Part shown: in pieces, positions 9,366-18,422 of the stretch
How the letters are laid out: every line of letters starts with the position of its first letter
How positions within the stretch are numbered: the stretch's first letter is position 1
Assembly: GCF_900129655.1 (NCBI RefSeq)
Contig: NZ_FQWK01000005.1
Span: 1 to 64,000 of the forward strand
Reading direction: 5' to 3'
Source of the DNA: Bacteroides clarus YIT 12056
GTDB taxonomy: Bacteria > Bacteroidota > Bacteroidia > Bacteroidales > Bacteroidaceae
DNA: 64,000 nucleotides
Made by a program: the position numbers and the translations under genes
Notes under the pieces: generated by a model
The model's input: the letters and a program-made list of their open reading frames with translations, nothing else
Databases searched by the model: none
Told to the model about the DNA's origin: nothing

Positions 9366-9406
9366 ATAGGGTGATAAAGCAATGTGTCATCACCTTATCA
9401 CCCTAT
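9366..9406. terminator. Hairpin between the convergent DMT and dps genes (GGTGATAA family)
   Basis: A perfect 12-bp stem, ATAGGGTGATAA (9366-9377) with TTATCACCCTAT (9395-9406), with a 17-nt loop. It sits between convergent genes and could end both transcripts. A related hairpin lies at 27301-27384. Confidence 0.6.
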
Positions 9407-9427
9407 CGTCTTATTACTTTTTATCTC

Positions 9428-9916
9428 TTATTTCGCACAGCTCTTAGTGCTGAAAGCAACGAGCATCCAAACCATTTTTTCCTGCTCTTTCAAGTAACCG
9501 GTCATTAAGTCGGCAGTGGCATCATCACCGGCTTCATTGGCCAGTTCAATCACTTTTCTTTCTTCACCGATAAGATAGCCGTAAGTTTCGAGGATATGGT
9601 CAACAGCCTCACCGCCACAAGTAATACCGGAGATTTCCTTCACCTTGGCAACCTTGAGATATTCGCTGAATTTGTTTTCGGGCGTACCTCCTAACATCAG
9701 GATACGTTCTGCGATTTCGTCCACTTTCTCCGCGGCATCATTGTACATATCTTCAAATTTGCCGTGCAACACGAAGAATCCATGTCCTTTAATATCCCAA
9801 TGGAAACCGCGTAAGTTGGTGTAATGTACCTGGAAGTCCGCCAATAACCGATGTAATGCCGATACTACGTCAGCAACCTTATTTTCATTCAAATGTAAGT
9901 AATCTAAAGTCTTCAT
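9428..9916 (-). CDS. dps: Dps ferritin-like DNA-binding / iron-storage protein
   Basis: A 162-residue ferritin-fold protein. The ferroxidase ligands typical of Dps are visible: NLRGFHWDIKG near residue 36, then FFVLHGKFEDMYND and VDEIAER. Dps forms a 12-subunit shell that oxidises ferrous iron with hydrogen peroxide and stores it, protecting DNA. It is divergent from oxyR, with a control region that looks OxyR-bound, so induction by peroxide is expected. Confidence 0.93.
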   Translation of the reverse strand: MKTLDYLHLNENKVADVVSALHRLLADFQVHYTNLRGFHWDIKGHGFFVLHGKFEDMYNDAAEKVDEIAERILMLGGTPENKFSEYLKVAKVKEISGITCGGEAVDHILETYGYLIGEERKVIELANEAGDDATADLMTGYLKEQEKMVWMLVAFSTKSCAK

Positions 9917-9963
9917 AATCTTTCTATTTTAAAAGTTCATACTATTTTTCTTTGTTTCCGTTG

Positions 9964-9995
9964 CAAAGATAAGCGGCAAATAAATGCTTGTCAAA
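9964..9995 (-). promoter_or_regulatory. dps promoter
   Basis: On the minus strand: -33 TTTG (9992-9995), 20-bp spacer, -7 TATCTTTG (9964-9971). Box sequences and spacing fit the Bacteroides consensus. The ATG is 48 bp downstream at 9916. Confidence 0.75.
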
Positions 9996-10030
9996 CAGAT
10001 AATTTCTATCTTTGCATAGAACGATTCTAT
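9995..10030. promoter_or_regulatory. OxyR-like tetrad site in the dps-oxyR intergenic region
   Basis: Reads ACAG-N7-CTAT-N6-ATAG-N7-CTAT, 15 of 16 positions of the E. coli OxyR pattern ATAG-N7-CTAT-N7-ATAG-N7-CTAT, with a central spacer of 6 instead of 7. It abuts the dps -33 box and covers the oxyR -7 box (10007-10014), consistent with activation of dps and autoregulation of oxyR. Confidence 0.65.
10007..10014 (+). promoter_or_regulatory. -7 box TATCTTTG of oxyR
   Basis: TAnnTTTG match 43 bp before the oxyR ATG, lying inside the OxyR-like tetrad. Confidence 0.55.
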
Positions 10031-10057
10031 ATATAACATTCAAAAGCCCTGTTTACC

Positions 10058-10984
10058 ATGACTTTACAACAACTGGAATATATACTCGCCGTCAATCAGT
10101 TCCGTCATTTCGCCAAAGCCGCCGAATATTGCCGGGTTACACAACCCACCTTGAGCGCCATGATTCAAAAGCTGGAAGAAGAGCTGGACACTAAGATTTT
10201 TGACCGCAGCCAGCAACCTGTATGCCCTACTCCCATCGGCGTTCACATCATAGAACAAGCTCAGAATGTGTTAGTTCAGACAAATCGCATAAAAAACATC
10301 ATAGAAGAAGAAAAACATTCACTCTGCGGAGTTTTCAAACTGGGCATCCTTCCCACCATAGCTCCCTACCTATTGCCGCGCTTCTTTCCACAACTAATGA
10401 AAAAATATCCGCAGCTCGACATCAGAGTGGTCGAGATGAAGACAAACGATATTAAAAAGGCGCTGCAAACGGGAGATATAGATGCCGGAATCGTAGCCGG
10501 CCTGGCGGGAATGGAAGAATTCCAACAAACACCGCTATTCTACGAGCAGTTCTACACTTATATTGCGCGGGAGAACCGCCTTTTCAGCAATGAAGTAATA
10601 CGGACTTCCGACTTAACGGGAGAACAGCTTTGGCTGCTGGATGAGGGACACTGCTTTCGCGACCAGTTGGAGCGTTTCTGCCAGCTGAAGGCAGCCCGTG
10701 CCAGTCAGTTAGCCTATCATCTGGGCAGCATGGAAACCTTTATGCGCATGGTAGAAAGCGGTAAGGGCATCACTTTCATTCCCGAACTGGCTGTCTTGCA
10801 ACTGGACGGCACGCAAAAAGAGCTGGTACGCCCTTTTGCCATTCCCTGTCCTACCCGGCAAATTATCATGCTGACCAACCGTAGTTTTATCCGTAACACG
10901 CTTTTAAAAACAATTACCCAAGAGATAACAGCCGCAGTACCTAAAGAAATGCTCTCCCTGAAAGCCACCCAGGTACTCGTATAG
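10058..10984 (+). CDS. oxyR: Hydrogen peroxide-sensing LysR-type regulator OxyR
   Basis: A 308-residue LysR-type regulator. The N-terminal winged helix-turn-helix starts MTLQQLEYILAV and includes FAKAAEYCRVTQPTLS. The effector domain contains EGHCFRDQLERFC: the two cysteines have the same 9-residue offset as Cys199/Cys208 of E. coli OxyR, which form the peroxide-sensing disulfide. It would activate dps, ahpC and ahpF when oxidised. The divergent dps gene, the downstream ahpCF and the two tetrad sites support this. The stop codon overlaps the second tetrad site. Confidence 0.94.
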   Translation: MTLQQLEYILAVNQFRHFAKAAEYCRVTQPTLSAMIQKLEEELDTKIFDRSQQPVCPTPIGVHIIEQAQNVLVQTNRIKNIIEEEKHSLCGVFKLGILPTIAPYLLPRFFPQLMKKYPQLDIRVVEMKTNDIKKALQTGDIDAGIVAGLAGMEEFQQTPLFYEQFYTYIARENRLFSNEVIRTSDLTGEQLWLLDEGHCFRDQLERFCQLKAARASQLAYHLGSMETFMRMVESGKGITFIPELAVLQLDGTQKELVRPFAIPCPTRQIIMLTNRSFIRNTLLKTITQEITAAVPKEMLSLKATQVLV

Positions 10985-11016
10985 ATTTTGTCTATCGGCT
11001 CATAAAACTTTTCAAT
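10981..11016. promoter_or_regulatory. OxyR-like tetrad site upstream of ahpC
   Basis: Reads ATAG-N7-CTAT-N6-ATAA-N7-CAAT, 14 of 16 positions, with the same 6-bp central spacer as the dps-oxyR site. It ends 7 bp upstream of the ahpC -33 box, a normal place for an activator. Its first base pairs coincide with the oxyR stop codon. Confidence 0.6.
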
Positions 11017-11023
11017 CGGATTT

Positions 11024-11056
11024 TTTGTTCTACCGGAGAAAAATGCTATATTTTTG
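11024..11056 (+). promoter_or_regulatory. ahpC promoter
   Basis: -33 TTTG (11024-11027), 21-bp spacer, -7 TATTTTTG (11049-11056), matching the Bacteroides consensus. Confidence 0.75.
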
Positions 11057-11098
11057 CATCTATAAAACAAAAAACCAAACCTTTTAAAAAGTATGATT

Positions 11099-11665
11099 AT
11101 GGAACCGATTATCAACTCCCAACTCCCTGAATTCAAAGTTCAGGCTTTCCAAAACGGAAGTTTCAAAACAGTGACTAACGAAGATGTAAAAGGCAAATGG
11201 GCCATTTTCTTCTTCTATCCGGCAGACTTTACGTTTGTATGTCCTACCGAACTGGTAGATATTGCAGAAAAATACGACCAATTCCAAGCCATGGGTGTAG
11301 AGGTTTATTCTGTAAGCACAGACTCTCACTTTGTACATAAAGCGTGGCACGATGCTTCCGAAAGCATCCGCAAGATTAAATATCCGATGTTGGCAGACCC
11401 GACAGGTACATTGAGCCGTGCATTCGGTGTGATGATTGAAGAAGAAGGTATGGCTTATCGCGGTACATTCCTCGTAAATCCCGAAGGAAAAATCAAGATT
11501 GCCGAAATTCAGGACAACAACATCGGACGTAATGCGGATGAACTGCTTCGTAAAGTGGAAGCTGCGCAATTCGTAGCCACTCACGACGGTGAAGTCTGTC
11601 CGGCCAAATGGAAGAAAGGCGGTGCAACGCTGAAGCCAAGCATCGATTTAGTCGGTAAGATTTAA
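11099..11665 (+). CDS. ahpC: Alkyl hydroperoxide reductase peroxiredoxin AhpC
   Basis: A 188-residue typical 2-Cys peroxiredoxin. The peroxidatic cysteine is in DFTFVCPTEL (near residue 47) and the resolving cysteine in GEVCPAKWK (near residue 165). It reduces hydrogen peroxide and organic hydroperoxides and is recycled by AhpF, encoded downstream. An in-frame ATG at 11093 would add two residues; the 11099 start gives the usual family N-terminus MEPIINSQLPEF. Preceded by a strong promoter and an OxyR-like site. Confidence 0.95.
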   Translation: MEPIINSQLPEFKVQAFQNGSFKTVTNEDVKGKWAIFFFYPADFTFVCPTELVDIAEKYDQFQAMGVEVYSVSTDSHFVHKAWHDASESIRKIKYPMLADPTGTLSRAFGVMIEEEGMAYRGTFLVNPEGKIKIAEIQDNNIGRNADELLRKVEAAQFVATHDGEVCPAKWKKGGATLKPSIDLVGKI

Positions 11666-11696
11666 TCGTACCCCCATACGATAGACATTGCCATAT

Positions 11697-11755
11697 AAAG
11701 ACTATCTCTATTTCTTCCTTGCAAAAGTAAAAGAAATGAGATAGTCTTTTTTATA
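11697..11755 (+). terminator. Intrinsic terminator / attenuator between ahpC and ahpF
   Basis: AAAGACTATCTC (11697-11708) pairs with GAGATAGTCTTT (11738-11749), and ATTTCTT pairs with AAGAAAT further in. A T-run follows. It probably stops most ahpC transcripts and lets a fraction continue into ahpF. Confidence 0.75.
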
Positions 11756-11781
11756 CTCCAACATTTAAAACCCGCATTATC

Positions 11782-13341
11782 ATGTTAGAAGCAAATATAT
11801 TAGACCAAGTGCGGAGCATTTTCCAGCCATTGGAAGCCCGCTATACTTTTCACATCACTTGTAACCCGGAACATGAGCAGGCCGGTGAAATGATTGATTT
11901 TCTGAATGACATAGCGAGTTGTTCCGACAAGCTGTCCTGTGAGGTGACCGAAACCGACGAGCCCAAACTGGAGTTTACGCTCCTGAAAGAGGAAAAGGAA
12001 ACCGGGATAAAATTCCGTGCTATTCCGGGTGGACATGAGTTCAGCTCTCTTCTTCTTGCCGTACTAAACGCCGATGGAAAGGGCAAAAATCTTCCGGATG
12101 AAGGTATCAGCCGACGCATCAAGGCCTTGCAGGGACCAATCCGTCTGCAAACCTATGTATCGCTGACCTGTACCAACTGTCCGGACATCGTGCAGGCACT
12201 CAATGTCGTAGCGCTGCTGAATCCCCATATCACCCATGATACAATAGACGGAGCCGTCTTTCAGGAAGAAGCGGATACGCTGAAAATACAAGCCGTACCG
12301 TCCGTTTACGCCAATGGGAAACCGTTTCATGTGGGACGCGGCTCTTTAGGGGAACTACTGAAAAAGCTGGAAGATACTTTCGGAAGCCTGCCGCAAGATA
12401 ATGCAGCGCCCACCTTAAGGGAGTTCGATACGCTGGTCTTGGGCGGAGGTCCCGCCGGAGTTTCAGCAGCCATTTATTCCGCCCGCAAAGGATTGCGCGT
12501 AGCCATTATCGCCGAGAGAATAGGCGGACAGATAAAAGAAACCGTAGGTATCGAGAATCTTATCTCCGTACCTCAGACAACAGGTTCACAGCTTGCCGAT
12601 GCACTCAGGACACATATGGGACATTATCCGATAGAGATTTTTGAAGACCGGAAAATTGAGAAAGCAGAACTTCAAGGTAAAAAGAAAAAGGTTTTCTCCG
12701 GTGGCGGAGAAACGTTCACAGCTCCTGCGGTAATCATTGCCACAGGCGCAAGCTGGCGCAAACTGAATGTAGAGGGGGAAGCCGAATACATCGGACGCGG
12801 TGTAGCCTTTTGTCCGCATTGTGACGGTCCTTTCTACCAAGGTAAGCATGTAGCCGTCATAGGTGGCGGAAACTCCGGCATAGAGGCCGCTATCGACCTG
12901 GCGGGAATCTGCAGGAAAGTTACCGTTTTCGAGTTTGCCGATACGCTAAAAGCCGACCAGGTGTTGCAGGAAAAAGCCGGAGGTCTTCCCAACGTGGAGA
13001 TATTCACTTCTTCACAGACTACCCAGGTATTAGGCGACGGAGAGAAAGTAACCGGTATCCGCGTTAAAGACCGCGTCACCGACGAAGAACGAGACTATCC
13101 TTTGGACGGCATCTTCGTACAAATCGGTCTGGCAGCCAACAGCGCACCTTTCCGGGACGCATTGGAAACGACGCCGATCGGTGAAATCAAGACAGACTCG
13201 TTCTGCCGTACTGCACTCCCGGGTGTTTATGCAGCCGGAGACGTGTCCGACGTACCCTACAAACAGATTGTCATAGCCATGGGTGAAGGAGCCAAAGCGG
13301 CATTGTCCGCCTTTGACGACCGCATCAGGGGGATAGCATAA
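11782..13341 (+). CDS. ahpF: Alkyl hydroperoxide reductase flavoprotein AhpF
   Basis: A 519-residue protein of standard AhpF length. Residues 1 to about 195 form the tandem thioredoxin-fold N-terminal domain with the redox pair CTNC (about residues 131-134). The rest is a thioredoxin reductase-like domain with the FAD motif LGGGPAGVSAAIY, the active-site pair CPHC (about residues 346-349) and the NAD(P)H motif VIGGGNSGIEAA. It passes electrons from NADH to AhpC. It is separated from ahpC by a terminator-like hairpin and has no obvious promoter of its own. It is convergent with the S46 peptidase gene, with 4 bp between stops. Confidence 0.95.
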   Translation: MLEANILDQVRSIFQPLEARYTFHITCNPEHEQAGEMIDFLNDIASCSDKLSCEVTETDEPKLEFTLLKEEKETGIKFRAIPGGHEFSSLLLAVLNADGKGKNLPDEGISRRIKALQGPIRLQTYVSLTCTNCPDIVQALNVVALLNPHITHDTIDGAVFQEEADTLKIQAVPSVYANGKPFHVGRGSLGELLKKLEDTFGSLPQDNAAPTLREFDTLVLGGGPAGVSAAIYSARKGLRVAIIAERIGGQIKETVGIENLISVPQTTGSQLADALRTHMGHYPIEIFEDRKIEKAELQGKKKKVFSGGGETFTAPAVIIATGASWRKLNVEGEAEYIGRGVAFCPHCDGPFYQGKHVAVIGGGNSGIEAAIDLAGICRKVTVFEFADTLKADQVLQEKAGGLPNVEIFTSSQTTQVLGDGEKVTGIRVKDRVTDEERDYPLDGIFVQIGLAANSAPFRDALETTPIGEIKTDSFCRTALPGVYAAGDVSDVPYKQIVIAMGEGAKAALSAFDDRIRGIA

Positions 13342-13345
13342 CCGG

Positions 13346-15487
13346 CTATTTCCCGGAAGCTATTTTCAGCTCCCGTATCAAATTTCCGGCTTTACCGTAT
13401 TTCTCTATCATGAACAAGATGTAGCGTACATCGACTCCGATGCAACGCTGCATCTTCGGTTCATAGAGTATATCACTGCTCATCGCTTCCCAATTGCCGT
13501 CAAAAGCCAGTCCGAGAAGTTCGCCTTTCGCATTGAACATGGCGCTTCCCGAATTTCCGCCGGTTATATCGTTATTGGAGATAAAGCAAACATTCATTTC
13601 TCCTTTTTCATCGGCATATCTGCCAAAATCACGATTGGAGAGCAAAGAAAGAAGTTCCGGCTGCACCTCAAAATCCACATCGCCCGCATGGGCCTTCGCC
13701 TTTTCAAGAATACCTTTGGTCGTTGTATAATAATCGTATTCAGCACCGTCAAACGGAGTATATCCGCATACCGTACCGAAGCTTAAACGCATGGTAGAAT
13801 TGGCGTCCGGATAGAAATTACGGGACGAATACATTCTACGTACGGCGGCATTCAGCAAACGTTCATTACGGGCAATATTCATGGATGGCTCTCTCGTCTG
13901 CATGTTGATTTCAAACATCTTGCCAATCAAGTCGATACCCAGGCTTATGGCAGGGTCGTCATAGATGTGATACGTGGTATCCCGCTCCAAAAAGCGTTTT
14001 AATCCGCGAGGGGTAGTCAATTCCGAAGCGGCGTACAGACTATCTACATAAGCCTTGTCATTACCGCCGTACCGGGTGGCAATCGTACCGTAAAACTCCG
14101 GTAAATAGGTGGAATCTACTTTGGAACGATATTCTTTCAGCATAGCCGTAAAAACCTCCTTGTCTATTTCCAAATCCAGATTGGCATATTTTTCCACAAT
14201 CGCTTTCAGATTGGCTACAACTGTTTTCTGTTCCCCTTCGAAATCAAAATTCAAAATGGATAACGCCAATTGTACCAGCTCGGGACCATTCAGGAAAGAT
14301 TCGGCAAAATAAGCCAGTGCATGATTGGCTTCACGGGCATTTTTATAGTCCAGTTCCAAATCAGGAAACAACCGCAACAGTTTCTCACGCTCTTCAGGCG
14401 TCTGTTGTATCCAACGGCGCAGTTCCTGCTCCATTGCACGTTTCTTTTCCAAAATATGCAGTTTCCGGATAGCCCGGTTCACTCCGATGCTGTTCTTCCA
14501 ATAATTGGAACTCTCGTCATATTTGGAAGCATACTTTATGCGGATACTGTCTCTCCTATCCATTTCGCGTTTCCAAATAGCCTGCTTGATGCCCCGGACA
14601 TCTATTTGCGCCTGATTATCATTATTCATCATCTCTTCGATACCAAACGAAGAGAGATAACGCTCCGTTCTGCCCGGATAGCCCAATGTCATGCAGAAAG
14701 AACCTTCTTTATATCCGTCCAGAGAAATCGGTGCTACGTATTCGGGATGATAAGGGACATTTTCCGGCGAATAATCCGCCGGGCGGTTATTCTTATCGGC
14801 ATAGATACGAAATACGCAGAAATCGCCCGTATGACGGGGCCATACCCAATTATCCGTGTCCCAACCGAATTTACCTACCGAAGAAGGCGGCGCAAACACC
14901 AGCCGGACATCGTTATAGTCGCGATAAGTGGATAACCAGAATTCGTTGCCGCCATAGTACGCATCTACGATTCCTACCAGAGTAGAGTCTTTATGCGCCA
15001 CTTCTTCACTGATGGCAAACATCACCGAATCCACCGCACCAGCACGTTCCGATTCGGTCATCTCAGGCTTTACCGCACCAAGCACCCGCTTCGTAACATC
15101 TTCCGTCCGCAACAAAAAACGAACATAAAGTTCCGGATTCGGCAATTCCTCGCTGCGGTTATGCGCAACAAAGCCGTCTTTCAGATAATCATGCTCCACA
15201 GAAGAATGTTGCTGGACACAGCTGAAACCGCAATGATGATTCGTAAATACCAATCCGTCTTCCGACACGACCACTCCCGAACAAAAACCGCCGAAACTGA
15301 CTACGGCATCCTTCAACGAGGGACGTTTGGAACTGTACAGCTTATCCGCCGGCATTTGCAAACCGAGCTCTTTCATCGTACGGCGTGTCTGCTTATTCAG
15401 ATTACCCAACATCCACATGCCCTCATCTGCCTGTACAGCCAATGTGAGAAAGCAACAAACGGTTATAATTACGAATCTCAATCTCAT
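13346..15487 (-). CDS. S46 family dipeptidyl-peptidase (DPP7-type)
   Basis: A 713-residue secreted serine exopeptidase. A signal peptide (FVIITVCCFLTLAVQA) precedes a chymotrypsin-like double barrel. The catalytic His is in TNHHCG (residue about 80) and the Ser in TGGNSGSAMF near residue 645. In family S46, the residue in the FD-x-NWE motif sets specificity: Gly in DPP7 (hydrophobic or aliphatic P1) and Arg in DPP11 (acidic P1). Here it reads AFDGNWEA, so DPP7-type is inferred. It would release dipeptides from peptides in the periplasm. The ATG at 15487 gives a clean signal peptide; 15523 would add 12 polar residues. Confidence 0.92.
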   Translation of the reverse strand: MRLRFVIITVCCFLTLAVQADEGMWMLGNLNKQTRRTMKELGLQMPADKLYSSKRPSLKDAVVSFGGFCSGVVVSEDGLVFTNHHCGFSCVQQHSSVEHDYLKDGFVAHNRSEELPNPELYVRFLLRTEDVTKRVLGAVKPEMTESERAGAVDSVMFAISEEVAHKDSTLVGIVDAYYGGNEFWLSTYRDYNDVRLVFAPPSSVGKFGWDTDNWVWPRHTGDFCVFRIYADKNNRPADYSPENVPYHPEYVAPISLDGYKEGSFCMTLGYPGRTERYLSSFGIEEMMNNDNQAQIDVRGIKQAIWKREMDRRDSIRIKYASKYDESSNYWKNSIGVNRAIRKLHILEKKRAMEQELRRWIQQTPEEREKLLRLFPDLELDYKNAREANHALAYFAESFLNGPELVQLALSILNFDFEGEQKTVVANLKAIVEKYANLDLEIDKEVFTAMLKEYRSKVDSTYLPEFYGTIATRYGGNDKAYVDSLYAASELTTPRGLKRFLERDTTYHIYDDPAISLGIDLIGKMFEINMQTREPSMNIARNERLLNAAVRRMYSSRNFYPDANSTMRLSFGTVCGYTPFDGAEYDYYTTTKGILEKAKAHAGDVDFEVQPELLSLLSNRDFGRYADEKGEMNVCFISNNDITGGNSGSAMFNAKGELLGLAFDGNWEAMSSDILYEPKMQRCIGVDVRYILFMIEKYGKAGNLIRELKIASGK

Positions 15488-15538
15488 TTTATTCTTTACT
15501 TTATTATTTTTGCAGTCTGTCATTCAGTTATCCGGATA

Positions 15539-16909
15539 TTATTCGGCAATCAGCCTCAACTGCTTGGAACCGGTGCGCGCTTTCAGCCATTCGGTTATTT
15601 TCTCCTTTTCATGAGTATCCGGATGCCTGCCGAATCTCAAGACAGCAAGTGTAACGGTATCTATCCGTACCGAATCGACCGTCAGTTCAAGCGCATGAGA
15701 AATAGAAACCGACTTAACGGAAGGATAAAGCACCTTCAACTCAGGGATAATCTTCTTACCCAATTCATCGTATTTCCGGTACTGTTCCAGATTTTTTTCC
15801 AGCGAAGATATTTGTTGTTTCTGCTCCACCAGACGTTGTTCGCTGTTCTTATAGAAATCTTCCATCACCATGGCGCGGATAGAAGAAATGTCTACCGCCT
15901 CGTTATTCATACCTTGAAGCACAACCAGTTTGGTGTTTTCCAACTTATACTCTTTCATTTTACTACGGGCTATGGCAATAGAAGCTTCCGGCACTTCCTG
16001 ACCTATCAAGACCACGCGTATCTCATGATGCTTACCTTCATGGTGGATTTTCTTATCCAATACCTGTGTATTCTCAAAGGCAAGCTGTTCGTTGACAAAA
16101 CGGTTGGCTGCGCTTTCAAAGAAAGTGTCCTGAATAATCCCTACCGTAAGGTACACAGCGGGACACATCGTAAGAACGGCTATCAGCACAATATATTTCC
16201 GTACCTTCTTTTCACGGTTCTTGTCTACAAACTCTTTGCGCTGGAAGTGCATTACCCGTACGCCGATAAAAGTAGCCAAACTGATAAATACGGAGTTAAT
16301 GAAATAAAGGTAGAATGCACCGAGGAAATAAATCAGGTTACCCGTTGCCAGCCCATAACCTGCCGTACACAGCGGCGGCATCAACGCCGTAGCAATGGCA
16401 ACACCCGGAATTACATTGCCCTTCTCTTTTGTGGAGAGCGCCACTACCCCCGCAAGACCACCCATTAATGCGATGAATACGTCATAAATCGTAGGTGAAG
16501 TACGCGCCAGCAACTCCGACTGCCCTTCGGCAACAGGGCTGACCAAGAAGAAGACGGTAGCTGTGGTGACACTGAACAGCGTAGTTATCAAGAAGCTTTT
16601 CAGTGAGCGTTTCATCAGTTCGAAGTCATTCAGACCGACTGAAAGTCCCACACCCATGATAGGTCCCATCAACGGCGAGATAAGCATCGCACCGATAATT
16701 ACAGCGGTAGAATTGACATTCAGACCGAGTGAAGCCATAAAGATGGCAAATATCAGAATCCACAAATTGGCTCCCTTAAATTCAACACCCTTACGGATGG
16801 AATCCACCGTTTCGAGTTCGTTGTCTTTATCTTTGCGTAAATCGAGATACTCTTTCAGAAAGTTCTTGATGGCGAATGTGTTTCTGTTAGGATTGACCGG
16901 CCGTTCCAT
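15539..16909 (-). CDS. DUF389 domain membrane protein
   Basis: A 456-residue protein. A polar N-terminus is followed by about six membrane segments containing the DUF389 signature (STAVIIGAMLISPLMGPIMG and ALMPPLCTAGYG). The C-terminal 200 residues are soluble, with a coiled-coil-like stretch near EQRLVEQKQQISSLEKNLEQ. The function of DUF389 proteins is not established. It starts 9 bp after the flippase gene in the same minus-strand run. Confidence 0.88.
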   Translation of the reverse strand: MERPVNPNRNTFAIKNFLKEYLDLRKDKDNELETVDSIRKGVEFKGANLWILIFAIFMASLGLNVNSTAVIIGAMLISPLMGPIMGVGLSVGLNDFELMKRSLKSFLITTLFSVTTATVFFLVSPVAEGQSELLARTSPTIYDVFIALMGGLAGVVALSTKEKGNVIPGVAIATALMPPLCTAGYGLATGNLIYFLGAFYLYFINSVFISLATFIGVRVMHFQRKEFVDKNREKKVRKYIVLIAVLTMCPAVYLTVGIIQDTFFESAANRFVNEQLAFENTQVLDKKIHHEGKHHEIRVVLIGQEVPEASIAIARSKMKEYKLENTKLVVLQGMNNEAVDISSIRAMVMEDFYKNSEQRLVEQKQQISSLEKNLEQYRKYDELGKKIIPELKVLYPSVKSVSISHALELTVDSVRIDTVTLAVLRFGRHPDTHEKEKITEWLKARTGSKQLRLIAE

Positions 16910-16918
16910 AAGATAAAT

Positions 16919-18364
16919 TTATTTTCGGATAAAACGATTGATAACAGGTATTTGATTAAGCGGTAAATCACGCTTTACAATATAAGCTATAAACACACAT
17001 AATAACAGCGTACGGAACGCCATACGCAGGTAAATATTTTCAATAGCCACATATTCCGCAGCTACATAAAGCGCCGCAGCCAACAACACGTAACGCCCTA
17101 TCGACTTTAAATCATATTGAATAGGGTACTTCTTCTGACCGACAAAATAAGAGAGCAGCATTGCGACACCGTAGCCCGTAAACCCTGCCCATGCACAAGC
17201 CATATAACTGAACCTCGGAATTAAAAGGATATTCATCACCACCAAAATCGTGCAACCTATCAAGGAGAAATAAGCCCCCCAACGCGTTTCATCAATCAGC
17301 TTATACCAGAAAGAGAGATTAAAATAAATTCCCATAAAGATTTCCGCAGCCATTACGATAGGCACAACACGTAAACCGGGCCAATAGTCACGCCCGATAA
17401 TGTGCCGGAGAATATCCAGATAGAACATCACCGACAGAAAAGCGACCAGCGTAAAGATAATAAAGAACTTCATGGCTTGCGCATACACCTGCTTATTATC
17501 CTTATCACGACTTTTACCGAACACAAAAGGCTCGTAGGCATAACGGAAAGCCTGTGTCAGCATCGCCATCACCATTGCAATCTTACTGGCGGCTCCATAA
17601 ATACCGAGCTGTACGGTGGCTTCCGCCTCGTCAGGATACACAAAAGGAAAGATAATCTTGTCCGCCACCTGATTCAGAATACCCGCAATGCCCAACACCA
17701 GCAGCGGCAAGCTGTAAGCAAGCATCCGCCGCAACAGCTTTTTGTCCAGCACATAAGCGAAGCCACGCAATTCGGGTATCATGCAAAGCATAATGGTAGA
17801 GGTGCATACAAGGTTGAAAAGGAAAGCATATGCTACATCATCGCCTTTCATCCAGACATAATAAATCAAGTTCAAGGCTATGTTCAGGAAAATGAACAAC
17901 AGCTTGAGCGCCGCAAACTTAATGGGACGTTTCTTATAACGCAAATAAGCGAAAGGAATACTTTGAATGGCATCCATTGCCACTACAATCATCATCATTC
18001 CCACATACCAGGGATGTTCTCCGTACTCCAGCCAGTTGGCGATAGGTTGGAGAAACAACAGCCCCAGAGCAAGGAATGTCAGCGCACCGATACCCACACT
18101 GAGTAAGGTAGTGGAATACACGCGCATCGGGTCATCTTCTCCTTTATTGGCAAAGCGGAAAAAGCCCGTTTCCATACCGCACGTCAGCAGCACCAGCAAC
18201 AAAGCCACCCATGCATAAATATTCGTCACGACTCCATAGCCTCCCGACTGCGCAGACAAGGCCATAGTATATACGGGTACTAACAAGTAGTTAAGGAAAC
18301 GCCCCACAATACTGCTCAACCCATAAATGGCAGTTTCTTTTGCCAATGATTTTAATCCAGCCAC
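16919..18364 (-). CDS. Oligosaccharide flippase (Wzx/MATE-fold, polysaccharide biosynthesis family)
   Basis: A 481-residue protein with 12-14 predicted membrane segments and the N-terminal pattern KETAIYGLSSIVGRFLNYLL common in MOP-superfamily lipid-linked oligosaccharide flippases. It probably moves a lipid-linked glycan across the inner membrane. No glycosyltransferases surround it, so the glycan cannot be inferred. It lies in a minus-strand run between the lipoprotein gene and the DUF389 gene. Confidence 0.85.
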   Translation of the reverse strand: MAGLKSLAKETAIYGLSSIVGRFLNYLLVPVYTMALSAQSGGYGVVTNIYAWVALLLVLLTCGMETGFFRFANKGEDDPMRVYSTTLLSVGIGALTFLALGLLFLQPIANWLEYGEHPWYVGMMMIVVAMDAIQSIPFAYLRYKKRPIKFAALKLLFIFLNIALNLIYYVWMKGDDVAYAFLFNLVCTSTIMLCMIPELRGFAYVLDKKLLRRMLAYSLPLLVLGIAGILNQVADKIIFPFVYPDEAEATVQLGIYGAASKIAMVMAMLTQAFRYAYEPFVFGKSRDKDNKQVYAQAMKFFIIFTLVAFLSVMFYLDILRHIIGRDYWPGLRVVPIVMAAEIFMGIYFNLSFWYKLIDETRWGAYFSLIGCTILVVMNILLIPRFSYMACAWAGFTGYGVAMLLSYFVGQKKYPIQYDLKSIGRYVLLAAALYVAAEYVAIENIYLRMAFRTLLLCVFIAYIVKRDLPLNQIPVINRFIRK

Positions 18365-18422
18365 GTTATTCTTTATTTTATGGCAAGCAGTACATTACGG
18401 AAAAACCCGGATGAACTACTTG

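Noticed and set aside
14993..16468. Open frame of 491 codons on the plus strand across the S46 and DUF389 genes
   Set aside because: It spans the junction of two well-supported minus-strand genes and encodes a His/Arg-rich sequence typical of antisense reading.
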